Of a stretch of 64,000 nucleotides of DNA, positions 24,425 to 33,438 are shown piece after piece. The notes below the pieces were generated by a model. The model was not told where the DNA came from, searched no databases, and saw only the letters and a program-made list of their open reading frames with translations. The DNA lies in contig CAKZKD010000011.1 in assembly GCA_937121175.1 (NCBI GenBank), positions 1 through 64,000 of the forward strand. The letters are read 5' to 3'. Positions within the stretch are counted from its first letter, which is position 1. Each line of letters opens with the position of its first letter. A program made the position numbers and the translations under genes. The DNA comes from an uncultured Flavobacteriales bacterium (GTDB lineage Bacteria; Bacteroidota; Bacteroidia; Flavobacteriales_G; Salibacteraceae).

Positions 24425-24935
24425 AATATGGAGCTAGAAACCAATAAACAATTACTCCTGTAAACGTTACGTACAACCATACCGGATATACAAATCGAAC
24501 CATTTTTTTATGCTTCGGAACATTACCAATAAAACCGTGATAATACGCAAGTAGGATAAACGGGAGGGACAAGCCGGCTAATAATATATGAGTCAGTAAA
24601 ATGAAATAGTATATTGATTTGTATTCGCCCAAATAAGCTGTATCTCCAGCAAAAAAATGATAAACAACGTAGCTTAACAGGAAGACAAGTGACAGCAACA
24701 TTGCTCCTGTGTTTAACTTTTTATGCAATTGTACATTCTTGTTTTTAATAGCGATTAGAGCTCCAATTAAAAACAAAAAACACGTTCCGTTGATAATAGC
24801 ATGTGTCAATGGTTGAAACTGTACAAAAGAAGGTATTTCACTAGCCCCGGGTAGTTCGTGCAGCACTATAACCAAGGCATAAACTGCAGCAGAAAAAGCG
24901 TAAATCCCACGAATTATGTTCTTATTCGGATTCAT
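24417..24935 (-). CDS. DUF420 family membrane protein, oxidase-associated
   Basis: A 172-residue integral membrane protein with five hydrophobic segments (about 8-27, 42-62, 75-95, 107-130 and 145-167). It keeps the DUF420 histidines in QPLTHAIINGTCFLF, NKKNVQLHKKLNTGAML, ILLTHILLAGLSLPF and VPKHKKMVRFVYPVWLYV. DUF420 proteins are CtaG/CtaM-like factors found beside cytochrome oxidase genes and are thought to help copper- or heme-centre assembly. It overlaps both neighbours slightly, which supports an operon with the SCO-like gene. Confidence 0.85.
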   Translation of the reverse strand: MNPNKNIIRGIYAFSAAVYALVIVLHELPGASEIPSFVQFQPLTHAIINGTCFLFLIGALIAIKNKNVQLHKKLNTGAMLLSLVFLLSYVVYHFFAGDTAYLGEYKSIYYFILLTHILLAGLSLPFILLAYYHGFIGNVPKHKKMVRFVYPVWLYVTFTGVIVYWFLAPYYA

Positions 24936-25581
24936 TTTTTTTCTTTTTTTTAGGAATGAACTCCTCTGCTTTTAAAATTTTTAAATCATCTATCAAAGCC
25001 CGTTCTTCAACGTATTGGATGGCATCTCTGTATGTTCGGATTCTTCCCTTTTTGTCTAATAACACAAATAAATTAGTCCATTTGTTTTGTGTAATGTCTT
25101 CAGGTAAATCAAATATCAATTGATTTTTTAAACCTTCATATTCCCCTTTGAAATTATAGGCTTGCCAAGAGTCTGAAATTAAACTATACTCTTCGTTAAA
25201 CTTGCAAGTCCCGTTCAAATCATTCAATAAAAAAGTAACTATCTTAATGTCGCTTTTTTCTTTAAATCTATCGTTCAGTGCTATAAGTTGACTGGCTTTT
25301 CTTTTTTCTTCCAGCTCGTCATCGTTGGTTACAAAATGACACAGCACCAAATTTCCGCGAAACTGAGTAAAGTCAATCTTTTGTCCATCGCAATTTTCAA
25401 GAACTATGTCTTGAACAGAATAAAATAAAGTATCTCCAGAATTTTCGGCAACGGTTTTTGGGCCGAAGAATGGTCGCTTGATGAAGTTGTGTGACCCAGT
25501 AGAAAGAATCACATATAACAATGAGGGGAATAAAAGAATGGTAAGCAGCATCAGCGACTTACCATTCAGAAACTTTTTCAT
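24922..25581 (-). CDS. SCO1/SenC-like protein lacking the copper-binding cysteines
   Basis: A 219-residue protein with an N-terminal membrane anchor (about 8-27) and a thioredoxin-like fold of the SCO type (LENCDGQKIDFTQFRGNLVL, then IKIVTFLLND, later WTNLFVLLDKKGRIR). SCO proteins deliver copper to the CuA site through a CxxxC pair plus a His. Here the CxxxC position reads LCHFVTNDD, with one Cys only, and the expected His before the last strands is replaced by NKWTN. Copper transfer by the classic mechanism is therefore doubtful; it may act as a thiol or structural factor. Context (oxidase subunits IV and III upstream, DUF420 downstream) supports the family call. The tail is strongly basic (PKKKKKNESE). 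Confidence 0.75.
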   Translation of the reverse strand: MKKFLNGKSLMLLTILLFPSLLYVILSTGSHNFIKRPFFGPKTVAENSGDTLFYSVQDIVLENCDGQKIDFTQFRGNLVLCHFVTNDDELEEKRKASQLIALNDRFKEKSDIKIVTFLLNDLNGTCKFNEEYSLISDSWQAYNFKGEYEGLKNQLIFDLPEDITQNKWTNLFVLLDKKGRIRTYRDAIQYVEERALIDDLKILKAEEFIPKKKKKNESE

Positions 25582-25592
25582 ACGTTAGGCTT

Positions 25593-25952
25593 CTATGATA
25601 GAAGTGTAGGAACCAATGCGTTTGCTTCGAAAAACAATAAAAACAGTAGGTATAAAATAAATGCAGCGTATGGAAGTAGAATAAAGTACTTCATCATCTT
25701 ACGCTCATCGCCTAGATGCATAAACACCATTACAATGTAGCCGGCTTTAACAACCGTCATGACAATGAAAGCGAACTTAACAACCGTCCAAGCCAATCCC
25801 ATGCTACCCCAAAAAACTCCAAGTAGCACTTCAACTGCAGTTACAACTGAAAGCACAGCTGTTACAAACCAAATCTTTTTTCTTATCTGAGTTCCTTCTT
25901 CTTCGCTGTGTCCAGCACCTAAAGAATATTCAATTATATCGTCTCTTTTCAT
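25593..25952 (-). CDS. Cytochrome c oxidase subunit IV family protein
   Basis: A 119-residue protein with three membrane helices (about 28-48, 52-72 and 90-110) and the prokaryotic subunit-IV features KIWFVTAVLSVVTAVEVLLG and AGYIVMVFMHLGDERKMMKY. It belongs to the small non-catalytic subunits that stabilise aa3-type oxidases. It sits between the larger subunit III gene and the SCO-like gene with short spacers (21 and 11 bases). Confidence 0.88.
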   Translation of the reverse strand: MKRDDIIEYSLGAGHSEEEGTQIRKKIWFVTAVLSVVTAVEVLLGVFWGSMGLAWTVVKFAFIVMTVVKAGYIVMVFMHLGDERKMMKYFILLPYAAFILYLLFLLFFEANALVPTLLS

Positions 25953-25973
25953 AATTAACTTGGCTTAAGACTA

Positions 25974-26699
25974 TTATACTAAGTAGTAGAATGTGAATAC
26001 AAATACCCATACAAGGTCAACAAAGTGCCAGTACAGTCCTACTTTTTCAACCATTTCGTAATGACCGACTCCCTCGTACTTTCCTTTAAGTACGTTAAGT
26101 AAAATGATGAAATTTAAAATTACACCACTCAAAACGTGAGTTCCGTGAAAGCCCGTTACAAAAAAGAAAAATTGAGAGTATTGAACAGGACCTGCAATAG
26201 GATTATCTGCTGTAAATCCTCTTCCATAAAAATGTTGAGTTAAGGTCGCATTATCAGCCCATGTGGTAATATCCCCATCAGGACCAGCAATAAACGTTGA
26301 CCATTCCCATGCTTGAGATCCTAAGAAAATTGCTCCGCCAATTACAGTCCAAAACAACCACTTTGTTACACCTTTTCTGTCCATTCTATGACCAGCCTCA
26401 ACCGCAAGCACCATAGTTACCGAACTTACAATGAGAATAAAGGTCATGAATGCTACGTACATCAGAGGTAAATGAGCATGTGTCAATGGAAAGTGAGTAA
26501 AGATTGCTTCACTAATTGGCCAAGTATCAATGTACTTATGACGCATAAAACCAAGTGAACCTAATAGGCTACCAAAAGTTAATGCATCCGAGATGAGGAA
26601 AAACCACATCATCATTTTACCATAACTAACACTAAATGGTGAGCGTCCGCCTTCCCACAGTGTTTCTTGATCAATTACTTTAGATACTTCTCCAGACAT
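25974..26699 (-). CDS. Cytochrome c oxidase subunit III (longer copy)
   Basis: A 241-residue subunit III with the family motifs WFFLISDALTFGSLLGSLGF near 30-49, FFFVTGFHGTHVLSGVILN (about 176-194) and the C-terminal GLYWHFVDLVWVFVFTFYYLV. An inserted loop with DGDITTWADNATLTQHFYGRG (about 134-155) precedes the conserved part. It follows a second, shorter subunit III gene by 14 bases; such tandem copies are normal for the Bacteroidota caa3/aa3-type assembly. It contributes to proton uptake and stability of the CoxA/CoxB core encoded at 56-59 kb. Confidence 0.92.
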   Translation of the reverse strand: MSGEVSKVIDQETLWEGGRSPFSVSYGKMMMWFFLISDALTFGSLLGSLGFMRHKYIDTWPISEAIFTHFPLTHAHLPLMYVAFMTFILIVSSVTMVLAVEAGHRMDRKGVTKWLFWTVIGGAIFLGSQAWEWSTFIAGPDGDITTWADNATLTQHFYGRGFTADNPIAGPVQYSQFFFFVTGFHGTHVLSGVILNFIILLNVLKGKYEGVGHYEMVEKVGLYWHFVDLVWVFVFTFYYLV

Positions 26700-26713
26700 T
26701 CTACTTATTTATA

Positions 26714-27331
26714 TTACCTGATATACATCAAAAACAAGAACAAATAAACCCACAACAGACCTAAAAAATGCCAATAGAGTGAGCACAATTCTAGCCCCAA
26801 TTTTCCAGTAGAGTTATACTTCCCCTGCACTGAACGAGCAAATGTATAAATCAAACTGAGAAAACCAGCAAAAAGGTGTGCCAAATGCACGCCTGTAATT
26901 ACATACATAAACGACCCGGCTGCATTGCTTTCTTTTCCGGCAAAAAACACTCCTTGATCCATTAGTTGGCCCCAACCTTGAAATTGAAAAATGGTAAACA
27001 ACAATCCCAAAACAAATGTGCTCAGTAAACCAATTTTAACTCCTGAATTGTTGTCAATTTTAGCGCTTCTATTCGCCCAAATAAGCCCACAGCTACTCAG
27101 TAAAATAAAAATAGTACTATAATAAAATGCATTTGGAACATCAAAAACCAACCATTGACCTTCAGCTTGCCTTACAATATAAGCACTCGTAAGCCCGGCA
27201 AAAAGCATGATTATACTGAGTATTCCAACCCAAAGTACATTCTTAGCCGTTTTTTTGCGAATTTCTTGCTCTTCTATTTCTTTACGTTCATCTGAACTAA
27301 GCCCTGATTCATTTAACTCTATTGTCTCCAT
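26714..27331 (-). CDS. Cytochrome c oxidase subunit III (shorter copy)
   Basis: A 205-residue heme-copper oxidase subunit III with five membrane helices. It carries FAGLTSAYIVRQAEGQW near 41-57, FMYVITGVHLAHLFAGFLSL (about 140-159) and the C-terminal CSLYWHFLGLLWVYLFLFLM. The extended acidic N-terminus (TIELNESGLSSDERKEIEEQ) is cytoplasmic. It begins one base after the ctaB stop and precedes the longer subunit III. The two copies differ enough to be ancient paralogs. Confidence 0.9.
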   Translation of the reverse strand: METIELNESGLSSDERKEIEEQEIRKKTAKNVLWVGILSIIMLFAGLTSAYIVRQAEGQWLVFDVPNAFYYSTIFILLSSCGLIWANRSAKIDNNSGVKIGLLSTFVLGLLFTIFQFQGWGQLMDQGVFFAGKESNAAGSFMYVITGVHLAHLFAGFLSLIYTFARSVQGKYNSTGKLGLELCSLYWHFLGLLWVYLFLFLMYIR

Positions 27332-27332
27332 T

Positions 27333-28220
27333 CTAAAAACTCATTAGGTAAGCCAGCTGTACAACTGGCAAATAGATAAATGTGCTAAACATTAAAACTG
27401 TAGCACTTTTCATGTCTCTTCTTAGAAACAAACGAGCAGCCAAAAAAGCTGAAACAATTCCAGAAATTGCTACAATGGAAATCGCAATCCACCCACCTAC
27501 TCCAAACCAGAAAGGCGCTAACGAAATGGGGATAAGAAAAAGTGAATAAACAACAATTTGACTAGCACTAATTTTATCGCGTTTTCTTGTAGGAAGTAGC
27601 TGGTATCCAGCCAATGCATAATCGTCGTGAAGTTTCCACGCTATACTCCAAAAGTGAGGGAATTGCCAAATAAACTGCGTAGCAAACAACAGCCCAGGAA
27701 TTAAACCAAACGTTCCTGTTTCTGCCACATAGCCCAGCATTGGAGGAATTGCCCCAGGAAAAGCTCCAACAAATACTGCAATTGGCCCAACTTTCTTTAA
27801 AGGAGTATATAAAAACACATAAATAAAAAGGCTAAGTGCAGCTAAAATTCCACTTAGAGGATTTAATCCAAACCATAACAATGCTATTCCTAAAACGCCC
27901 CAAATTGAAGCAACAATTGTGGCTTCGGTAATCCCCATTCTACCCGCAGGTATAGGGCGGTCACTGGTTCGCTTCATCTTTTTGTCGGCCTCTCGTTCAA
28001 TAACTTGATTAAAAGCATTCGAAGCACCAGTAACCAAAAAGCCACCAATAATGAGGTAGGTTAATGACCAATAATTGACTTGTGAAGCAGCCATAAAATA
28101 GCCCAATACTGCGCTAAACACAACCAAAGATGCTAGTCTTAACTTAGCTAACGCCAAATAATCCTTCACTTTAGATGGTGACTTTACTTCTTCCAATATT
28201 GCAGTTCTATCTGTACTCAA
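27333..28220 (-). CDS. ctaB: Protoheme IX farnesyltransferase (heme O synthase)
   Basis: CtaB/CyoE attaches a farnesyl chain to heme B to give heme O, the precursor of heme A for the aa3 oxidase. The 295-residue integral membrane protein has the prenyl-diphosphate/Mg motif NAFNQVIEREADKKMKRT with RPIPAGR following, and the second conserved region YTPLKKVGPIAVFVGAFPGA. It opens with a TTG start (28218-28220), and a TAnnTTTG box lies 18 bases upstream, so it is the first gene of the cluster ctaB-cox3-cox3-cox4-SCO-DUF420-CxxC. Heme A synthase (CtaA) is not in the window. Confidence 0.94.
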   Translation of the reverse strand: MSTDRTAILEEVKSPSKVKDYLALAKLRLASLVVFSAVLGYFMAASQVNYWSLTYLIIGGFLVTGASNAFNQVIEREADKKMKRTSDRPIPAGRMGITEATIVASIWGVLGIALLWFGLNPLSGILAALSLFIYVFLYTPLKKVGPIAVFVGAFPGAIPPMLGYVAETGTFGLIPGLLFATQFIWQFPHFWSIAWKLHDDYALAGYQLLPTRKRDKISASQIVVYSLFLIPISLAPFWFGVGGWIAISIVAISGIVSAFLAARLFLRRDMKSATVLMFSTFIYLPVVQLAYLMSF

Positions 28221-28238
28221 ACCTTGCTAACCGAGCGG

Positions 28239-28246
28239 CAAAAATA
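28239..28246 (-). promoter_or_regulatory. -7 box of the ctaB-led cluster
   Basis: The minus strand reads TATTTTTG, an exact TAnnTTTG, 18 bases before the TTG start of ctaB. Confidence 0.5.
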
Positions 28247-28290
28247 GCAATGTTTAAGGCTCATAATAAGTTGCCTTACCAAGAATATTT

Positions 28291-29892
28291 CTAAATATCG
28301 GTGTATCTGTTGGTAATATTGGAACGAATTCCCACCGAAAGGAAAATATCCGTTCTAGTAACCTTTGATTTTTGATTGCGAATGGTAAAATCACCAAATA
28401 AACGTAAGTTGGTTTCGGGGACTAATATGTAGTTATAAGTTAAACCTATTGCAGTAATTGTTCTGTTTACTCCTTGTCCAAGATAGTTCCCATATTCGCT
28501 TCTTCTGGACTGGTATGGCTTAAAAATATCCTCGCCAAAATTCGTCGAATCCGTACTTAAGCCTTGCTGATAATATTGAAATTTCAATTCAGCCAAGGAA
28601 TTATTATTGCTGTAGCTCAAAAATGAAATGGATTCCACAAAATTTGCTTCTAATGGATGTGCCAAGGCCCTGTTTAAATGTCCATAATTTTGCTTAGAAT
28701 TTCCATGAGAATAAGTAAAAGGACGAGCTAAGTTCATTTCCGTTTGAAACCCAATTCCTTTCAGACCAAACAAATCAAATGTTTTTAACCCCAACTGGAT
28801 AGCATACTTATTTGCCCACCAACCACTTTGCCGAGCCACATCTGGTTTCACCAAATCCTTGGCATCAGCAACCAATTCGTCCAATAAAAATTCATCTAGA
28901 ACAAACTGACTGTAAAACACCCGGTTGTCTTTTGGTTTATAGTTAAATGACATACCAAGCAGCGAGTTGTCTGATGAACCAGTAGAATACTCAACTGGGC
29001 GCATAAAAATGACTGGATTTAAGTAGTTAACATCCATTCCTCGGTCAATGAGCGTATCTCTGCCTGGCCAAACAACCGATTCGAAAAAACCGAGATTAAA
29101 TTTCTTAGTAATGTTCCAGCTCAAATAATGAATGGTTGCGAACTTACTTTCAAGGTTCATATAATTTCTGCTCGCGCTATTACCCATATCTTTTAAATGA
29201 GCATACAACACCATGTATTTCATACGCCAGACATCAGCGGTTATTCTGCCGTAACTATAGTTTCCAGCATTATCGGAGAGCATCATTGATCGATAACCTT
29301 CACCAATAAAATTCCTTCCATGTCCCGCTCGAAATGAAAAAACCTCACCAGGTTTGTAATCCAAAAAGCCATTCAAATTGGTTGAGTGGTAGCCTTTATT
29401 GTATTGATGGTAGAGCTGACCATCAGCACCAATTGCGCTCCTTCTTACTTCTGATTCTACATATAGCGGATACTGAAACCTAGAAGCCGAAAACTCGATT
29501 CTACCGTTGAAAGATTCGCCAACCCTAAGAACGCCAGCTGCGCCAATTCCTAAATCAAAAACTGTAGTATCGATAACATCTGAAATGACTTTTGCTGCAA
29601 TTTCGGCTATCGGATAAAAACCCAACTGTACTTTATGGTTTTGACCAGAAGCCTCATTTAGCTTTTTAAAAGGGCTTCCAAATTCGTACTCAATAGAAGT
29701 GTCTTTAATATCGTTTGTAGTAAGCGGCTTAATAGAAGAATGATTGTATAAACTCTGCTTACTCAAATGTGACTGAAACTTGTAGTCGTAATTTCTAGAA
29801 ATGAAAATTTCGTGGGATTGACCACTAAGCAGACCGCTTAATAGGATACCAATCGAGGAACAAAAAAACAACCTAAGACTTGGCTGCAACAT
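28291..29892 (-). CDS. RemB/Wzi-like outer-membrane protein (copy 2)
   Basis: A large outer-membrane beta-barrel candidate. ATG 29892 is preferred to 29913: it gives a better signal peptide (LRLFFCSSIGILLSGLLSG) and less overlap with the transferase gene. The product is about 533 residues. The signature AGHGRNFIGEGYRSMMLSDNAG (split here as AGHGRNFIGEGYR and SMMLSDNAGNYSY, near 195-220) recurs in the 510-residue protein at 30965-32497, so the two are paralogs. Proteins of this type are annotated as capsule-assembly Wzi or as gliding-motility RemB. With SprA and polysaccharide genes nearby, a role in surface polysaccharide attachment or gliding is plausible but unproven. Confidence 0.7.
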   Translation of the reverse strand: MLQPSLRLFFCSSIGILLSGLLSGQSHEIFISRNYDYKFQSHLSKQSLYNHSSIKPLTTNDIKDTSIEYEFGSPFKKLNEASGQNHKVQLGFYPIAEIAAKVISDVIDTTVFDLGIGAAGVLRVGESFNGRIEFSASRFQYPLYVESEVRRSAIGADGQLYHQYNKGYHSTNLNGFLDYKPGEVFSFRAGHGRNFIGEGYRSMMLSDNAGNYSYGRITADVWRMKYMVLYAHLKDMGNSASRNYMNLESKFATIHYLSWNITKKFNLGFFESVVWPGRDTLIDRGMDVNYLNPVIFMRPVEYSTGSSDNSLLGMSFNYKPKDNRVFYSQFVLDEFLLDELVADAKDLVKPDVARQSGWWANKYAIQLGLKTFDLFGLKGIGFQTEMNLARPFTYSHGNSKQNYGHLNRALAHPLEANFVESISFLSYSNNNSLAELKFQYYQQGLSTDSTNFGEDIFKPYQSRRSEYGNYLGQGVNRTITAIGLTYNYILVPETNLRLFGDFTIRNQKSKVTRTDIFLSVGIRSNITNRYTDI

Positions 29893-30934
29893 TTTTGTTC
29901 TTGAGATAAACAAGGAAAGATGGCAACTGAGCGAGTAAAAACACCATTAGGGTTAAAATTGCAAACTTTAAATTCGCTTCCATTACCAATAATACTGCTT
30001 GGCTTATTACCAATAAAGTATATGTAAATATGATAGCAACAGACGCCCTGTGCGAGAGACCTAAGTCGATTAATTTATGATGAATATGATTTCTATCGGC
30101 AGAAAAAGGACTTCTTCCTCGGAAAATACGATAAATAAATATACGCATTGTATCCATCAACGGATATACAATAGCAGCCATTACAAAAATTGGTTTTGAA
30201 ATAAAAAGCAATTCCGTTGGAAGCTTATTGGTATCATACTCTATGAGTTTAATTGCTAAAACAGAAACAACTAAACCAATGATAAGGGACCCTGAATCAC
30301 CCATAAATATTTTTGCCGGTTCAAAATTGAACACTAAAAACCCCATAAGTGCCCCTGCCAATGCAAACCCAAGGATTGCATTTTCTATTGACCCCGCCAA
30401 ATAAAACCAACCGCCATAAGCAATACAGGCAATACTAGCAACACCTGCAGCAAGTCCATCAATTCCATCAATAAGATTGAAGGCATTTACAACTACGGTA
30501 TAGGTGAAAACCGATAGCAGAATACTTGCCCAATCCGGTAGTTCATATACCCCAAAAAGTCCATACATGTCGGTAATTCTAATGTCAGCCATTATTACCA
30601 GAATAAAGGCTACAACCAAGTGACCCGCTAACTTTTTGACAGGTGCTGTACCAACTAAATCATCCTTTATTCCAATAAAAAAAAGGATAAGCATAGAAGC
30701 TGCTATGTACTTAAAATCAGCATTTTCAACTACTGGATACCACAGTAAATAGGAAAAGAGTGTTCCTGCAAAAATTAATATGCCTCCAATAGTTGGAATA
30801 TGTCGAGTATGAACTTTTCTTTCATCTCCGGGTGCATCGACGAGTTTCTTAAGATAGGCGACCCTAATAAGGGCTGGTGTTGCTAATAAAACAACGACGA
30901 AAGACGTGGCAATTGCTAGTAAAATCTTAATCAA
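29873..30934 (-). CDS. WecA/TagO/MraY-family undecaprenyl-phosphate sugar-1-phosphate transferase
   Basis: Transfers a sugar-1-phosphate (probably N-acetylglucosamine) to undecaprenyl phosphate, the first step in building surface glycans. The 353-residue protein has about ten membrane helices and all cytosolic catalytic motifs: FFIGIKDDLVG (first aspartate pair), NAFNLIDGIDGLAAG, FMGDSGSLIIG, and the HIHH motif in RNHIHHKLIDLGLSHR. The HIHH motif fits the WecA side of the family rather than MraY, and no peptidoglycan genes are near. It lies between two RemB/Wzi-like genes and overlaps the downstream one by 20 bases. Confidence 0.9.
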   Translation of the reverse strand: MIKILLAIATSFVVVLLATPALIRVAYLKKLVDAPGDERKVHTRHIPTIGGILIFAGTLFSYLLWYPVVENADFKYIAASMLILFFIGIKDDLVGTAPVKKLAGHLVVAFILVIMADIRITDMYGLFGVYELPDWASILLSVFTYTVVVNAFNLIDGIDGLAAGVASIACIAYGGWFYLAGSIENAILGFALAGALMGFLVFNFEPAKIFMGDSGSLIIGLVVSVLAIKLIEYDTNKLPTELLFISKPIFVMAAIVYPLMDTMRIFIYRIFRGRSPFSADRNHIHHKLIDLGLSHRASVAIIFTYTLLVISQAVLLVMEANLKFAILTLMVFLLAQLPSFLVYLKNKNVAAKS

Positions 30935-30964
30935 ATCCGTGTGTTTTAATAGTACTCAAATGTA

Positions 30965-32497
30965 TCAAAAATCGTAGTAAAGGTTTTGCAATTCTGTTCT
31001 AAAAGAAACATACACCCATTGAGAGTTAGTGGCTGATAACACACTTTCTTCGGCTCTATTTTGAACGCCAAATAAAACCATCATATTGTTTCTCTTATTA
31101 AATAAATAACCCAATTCAGCACTGGTAATATCAATTGCTTTTAAGGTATTGGTCACCACCGAAACTGAATTTGCGATAGTAGTGATTGACTGATTTCGAT
31201 TTTGATGATTGTATTTAAATCGGACAAAGACATCACGAAAAGAATAATTAACTCGCGCAATTACTTCATTTGAAGCTCCTAAATCGAAATTGGCAATCCC
31301 TTCGTTGTAATGGTTGTAGTTTAATGCAGGGTCTAGAGAATGGCTGTAAACACCATTATCAATAGTGTTGTACTCACCATGAATAAATAGATTTTCTACT
31401 TTAAAAGCATCGAAATACTTTACTCCTATTTGGCTTGCAAACCGAGAAGTTCCTTGATTTGACATTCCTATTTGTCCATATAAGGCTAGTGTTTTTAAAG
31501 GGCTTACTCTTCCATTTAACCCAACAATCCCTTTATAATTCGCGGACTCTAAACCATTTATTCCAGAATTCAAGAATGCAATTGGCACATAAAAGTTGGC
31601 GGGAAGCTGCACTGTGCCATTCGAATCCCAGTTTTGCCAAACACCACCTTCAAACAAACCAATTTCAACTCTTGAGTGTGGCTGAAAATTAAGCACATGA
31701 AACGTACCAGCCTTTCGAACAAATTGAGCTTCTGAAGACGTGGTTGCGGGTAATCTTTGAAGGTGTTGAAGTGACGCAATTGAAGGCTGATACAACAATT
31801 TTCCATCAAAAAGTGAAAGTCCTACTTTCAGGTACGGGTAGTTAAATGCGTAGTCCGATTGTAATAAACTGCGATAACCGTTTCCATAGAAGTTTTTACC
31901 GTGGCCTCCTTGCACAAACAACCATTTTGTTGGTGCGTAATGTAGCACAGCACTTGAACGAGCGTAATCGAAGCCAATTTTCTTAAACGGCTTCACCCTT
32001 CCTTGCCCAGGTACAATTCCATTCGATGCGATATAATTAGTTATATAAGCCGGAAAAAAGGATTGATTTTCCCAAAAGGAAGTATAGAATCCAAATTTTT
32101 TCCCAACTGTGGCTTCTATCAAGATACCCCTCGAGTTAGTGCTTAATCTTTGACCAGTTGTATCCTCGTTATCCACTCCAAATTGGAAATTAACTAAGGG
32201 GTTTATCTTGAGCGAAAAATTTGTGGTGTCAACCTTCAGTAGATCTTCATTGAACAACTTTCGGCCAAACCATTTTTCGTATTTCTTCTTTTGCCAATGG
32301 TTTCCAATGTTTTCAAGAGAATCATCACCAATGTTAATCACCCATTGTTGGACACTTGGGTGCCGTACAACATCGAATTGGTAAATCTTTCTTTCTAAAT
32401 CGAGGTTGGCGTTTTTCTGAAACTGCGTAATACTAATTTGAGCCTGCCCAAAAAGACTAGTCCCAACCAATACTGCAAGAAAAAAAGCACGAAACAC
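30965..32497 (-). CDS. RemB/Wzi-like outer-membrane protein (copy 1)
   Basis: A 510-residue exported protein: signal peptide (AFFLAVLVGTSLFGQAQ, about 4-20), then a beta-rich barrel pattern to a C-terminal Phe (NLYYDF), typical for outer-membrane insertion. The signature GGHGKNFYGNGYRSLLQSD (near 195-213) is shared with the paralog at 28291-29892 and is characteristic of Wzi/RemB-like proteins. It lies eight bases after the fcl gene in the gmd-fcl set, so it probably acts on or anchors a fucose- or related GDP-sugar-containing surface polymer. Substrate not proven. Confidence 0.72.
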   Translation of the reverse strand: MFRAFFLAVLVGTSLFGQAQISITQFQKNANLDLERKIYQFDVVRHPSVQQWVINIGDDSLENIGNHWQKKKYEKWFGRKLFNEDLLKVDTTNFSLKINPLVNFQFGVDNEDTTGQRLSTNSRGILIEATVGKKFGFYTSFWENQSFFPAYITNYIASNGIVPGQGRVKPFKKIGFDYARSSAVLHYAPTKWLFVQGGHGKNFYGNGYRSLLQSDYAFNYPYLKVGLSLFDGKLLYQPSIASLQHLQRLPATTSSEAQFVRKAGTFHVLNFQPHSRVEIGLFEGGVWQNWDSNGTVQLPANFYVPIAFLNSGINGLESANYKGIVGLNGRVSPLKTLALYGQIGMSNQGTSRFASQIGVKYFDAFKVENLFIHGEYNTIDNGVYSHSLDPALNYNHYNEGIANFDLGASNEVIARVNYSFRDVFVRFKYNHQNRNQSITTIANSVSVVTNTLKAIDITSAELGYLFNKRNNMMVLFGVQNRAEESVLSATNSQWVYVSFRTELQNLYYDF

Positions 32498-32505
32498 GGG
32501 GCAAA

Positions 32506-33438
32506 TTAAGCGAATTCTGATTGTAAAAAATCAGCATACACTTTTTCTATTCCTTCTTTGAGGTTAATTCTATGTTTCCAGCCCAATTTATGAAGCCTTG
32601 AAACATCCATTAATTTTCGCGGGGTGCCATCTGGTTTTGAGCTATCGAAAGTAAGCTCACCCTCAAATCCAACAATTGATTTTATGAGCAGTGCCAAATC
32701 TTTTATTGAAATATCTTCTCCCGTACCAATATTTAACCAATCGGTACCACTGTAATCGTTCATGAGAAAAACACAAGCTTGTGCTAAATCATCTACGTGC
32801 AAAAATTCTCGTTTTGGTGAACCACTTCCCCAAACCTCAACACTTGTAGCATTACTCTTTTTTGCTTCGTGAAACTTGCGCAATAACGCTGGTAATACAT
32901 GCGAATTTTGCAGGTCATAATTATCGTTTGGCCCATACAAATTAGTTGGCATTGCTGAAATAAAATTAGCGTCATACTGATCTCTGTAAGACTCACACAA
33001 TTTAATCCCGGCAATTTTGGCAATGGCGTATGGTTCATTGGTTGGCTCCAATTCTCCCGTCAATAAATAATCTTCGTTTAGTGGCTGAGGCGCTAGTTTG
33101 GGGTAAATACACGAAGAACCAAGAAACAACAGCTTCTCCACCTTGTGTGTATAAGCTGCATTGATAATATTAGCCTCAATCATGAGGTTATCGTACAAAA
33201 ATTCGGCTCTGTAAATGTTATTGGCTTGAATCCCTCCAACTTTCGCCGCTGCTAAAAAAACGTAATCTGGTTTTTCAGTTTCAAAGAAGGTGTTTACGGC
33301 GTTTTGGTTTCTTAAATCTAACTCTTTTGAAGATCGAACAACCAAGTTATTGTGACCTAATTCTTTTAGCCTACGCACTATTGCCGACCCAACCATTCCG
33401 TTGTGTCCTGCTACATATATTTTGTTTTCAGCTTTCAC
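32506..33438 (-). CDS. fcl: GDP-L-fucose synthase
   Basis: Epimerises and reduces GDP-4-keto-6-deoxymannose to GDP-L-fucose with NADPH. The 310-residue SDR has the cofactor motif [14 protein letters not shown] (near 8-21), the family triplet SSCIYPK with its catalytic Ser/Cys, and the YxxxK pair in [10 protein letters not shown] (near 136-145). [14 protein letters not shown] is also typical. The gene begins directly at the end of gmd (33439), forming the classical gmd-fcl pair that makes GDP-L-fucose for surface glycans. Confidence 0.96.
   Translation of the reverse strand: MKAENKIYVAGHNGMVGSAIVRRLKELGHNNLVVRSSKELDLRNQNAVNTFFETEKPDYVFLAAAKVGGIQANNIYRAEFLYDNLMIEANIINAAYTHKVEKLLFLGSSCIYPKLAPQPLNEDYLLTGELEPTNEPYAIAKIAGIKLCESYRDQYDANFISAMPTNLYGPNDNYDLQNSHVLPALLRKFHEAKKSNATSVEVWGSGSPKREFLHVDDLAQACVFLMNDYSGTDWLNIGTGEDISIKDLALLIKSIVGFEGELTFDSSKPDGTPRKLMDVSRLHKLGWKHRINLKEGIEKVYADFLQSEFA

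Noticed and set aside
30958-30965. Promoter box before the WecA-like gene
   Set aside because: The minus strand reads TACATTGA, one base short of TAnnTTTG; not counted.
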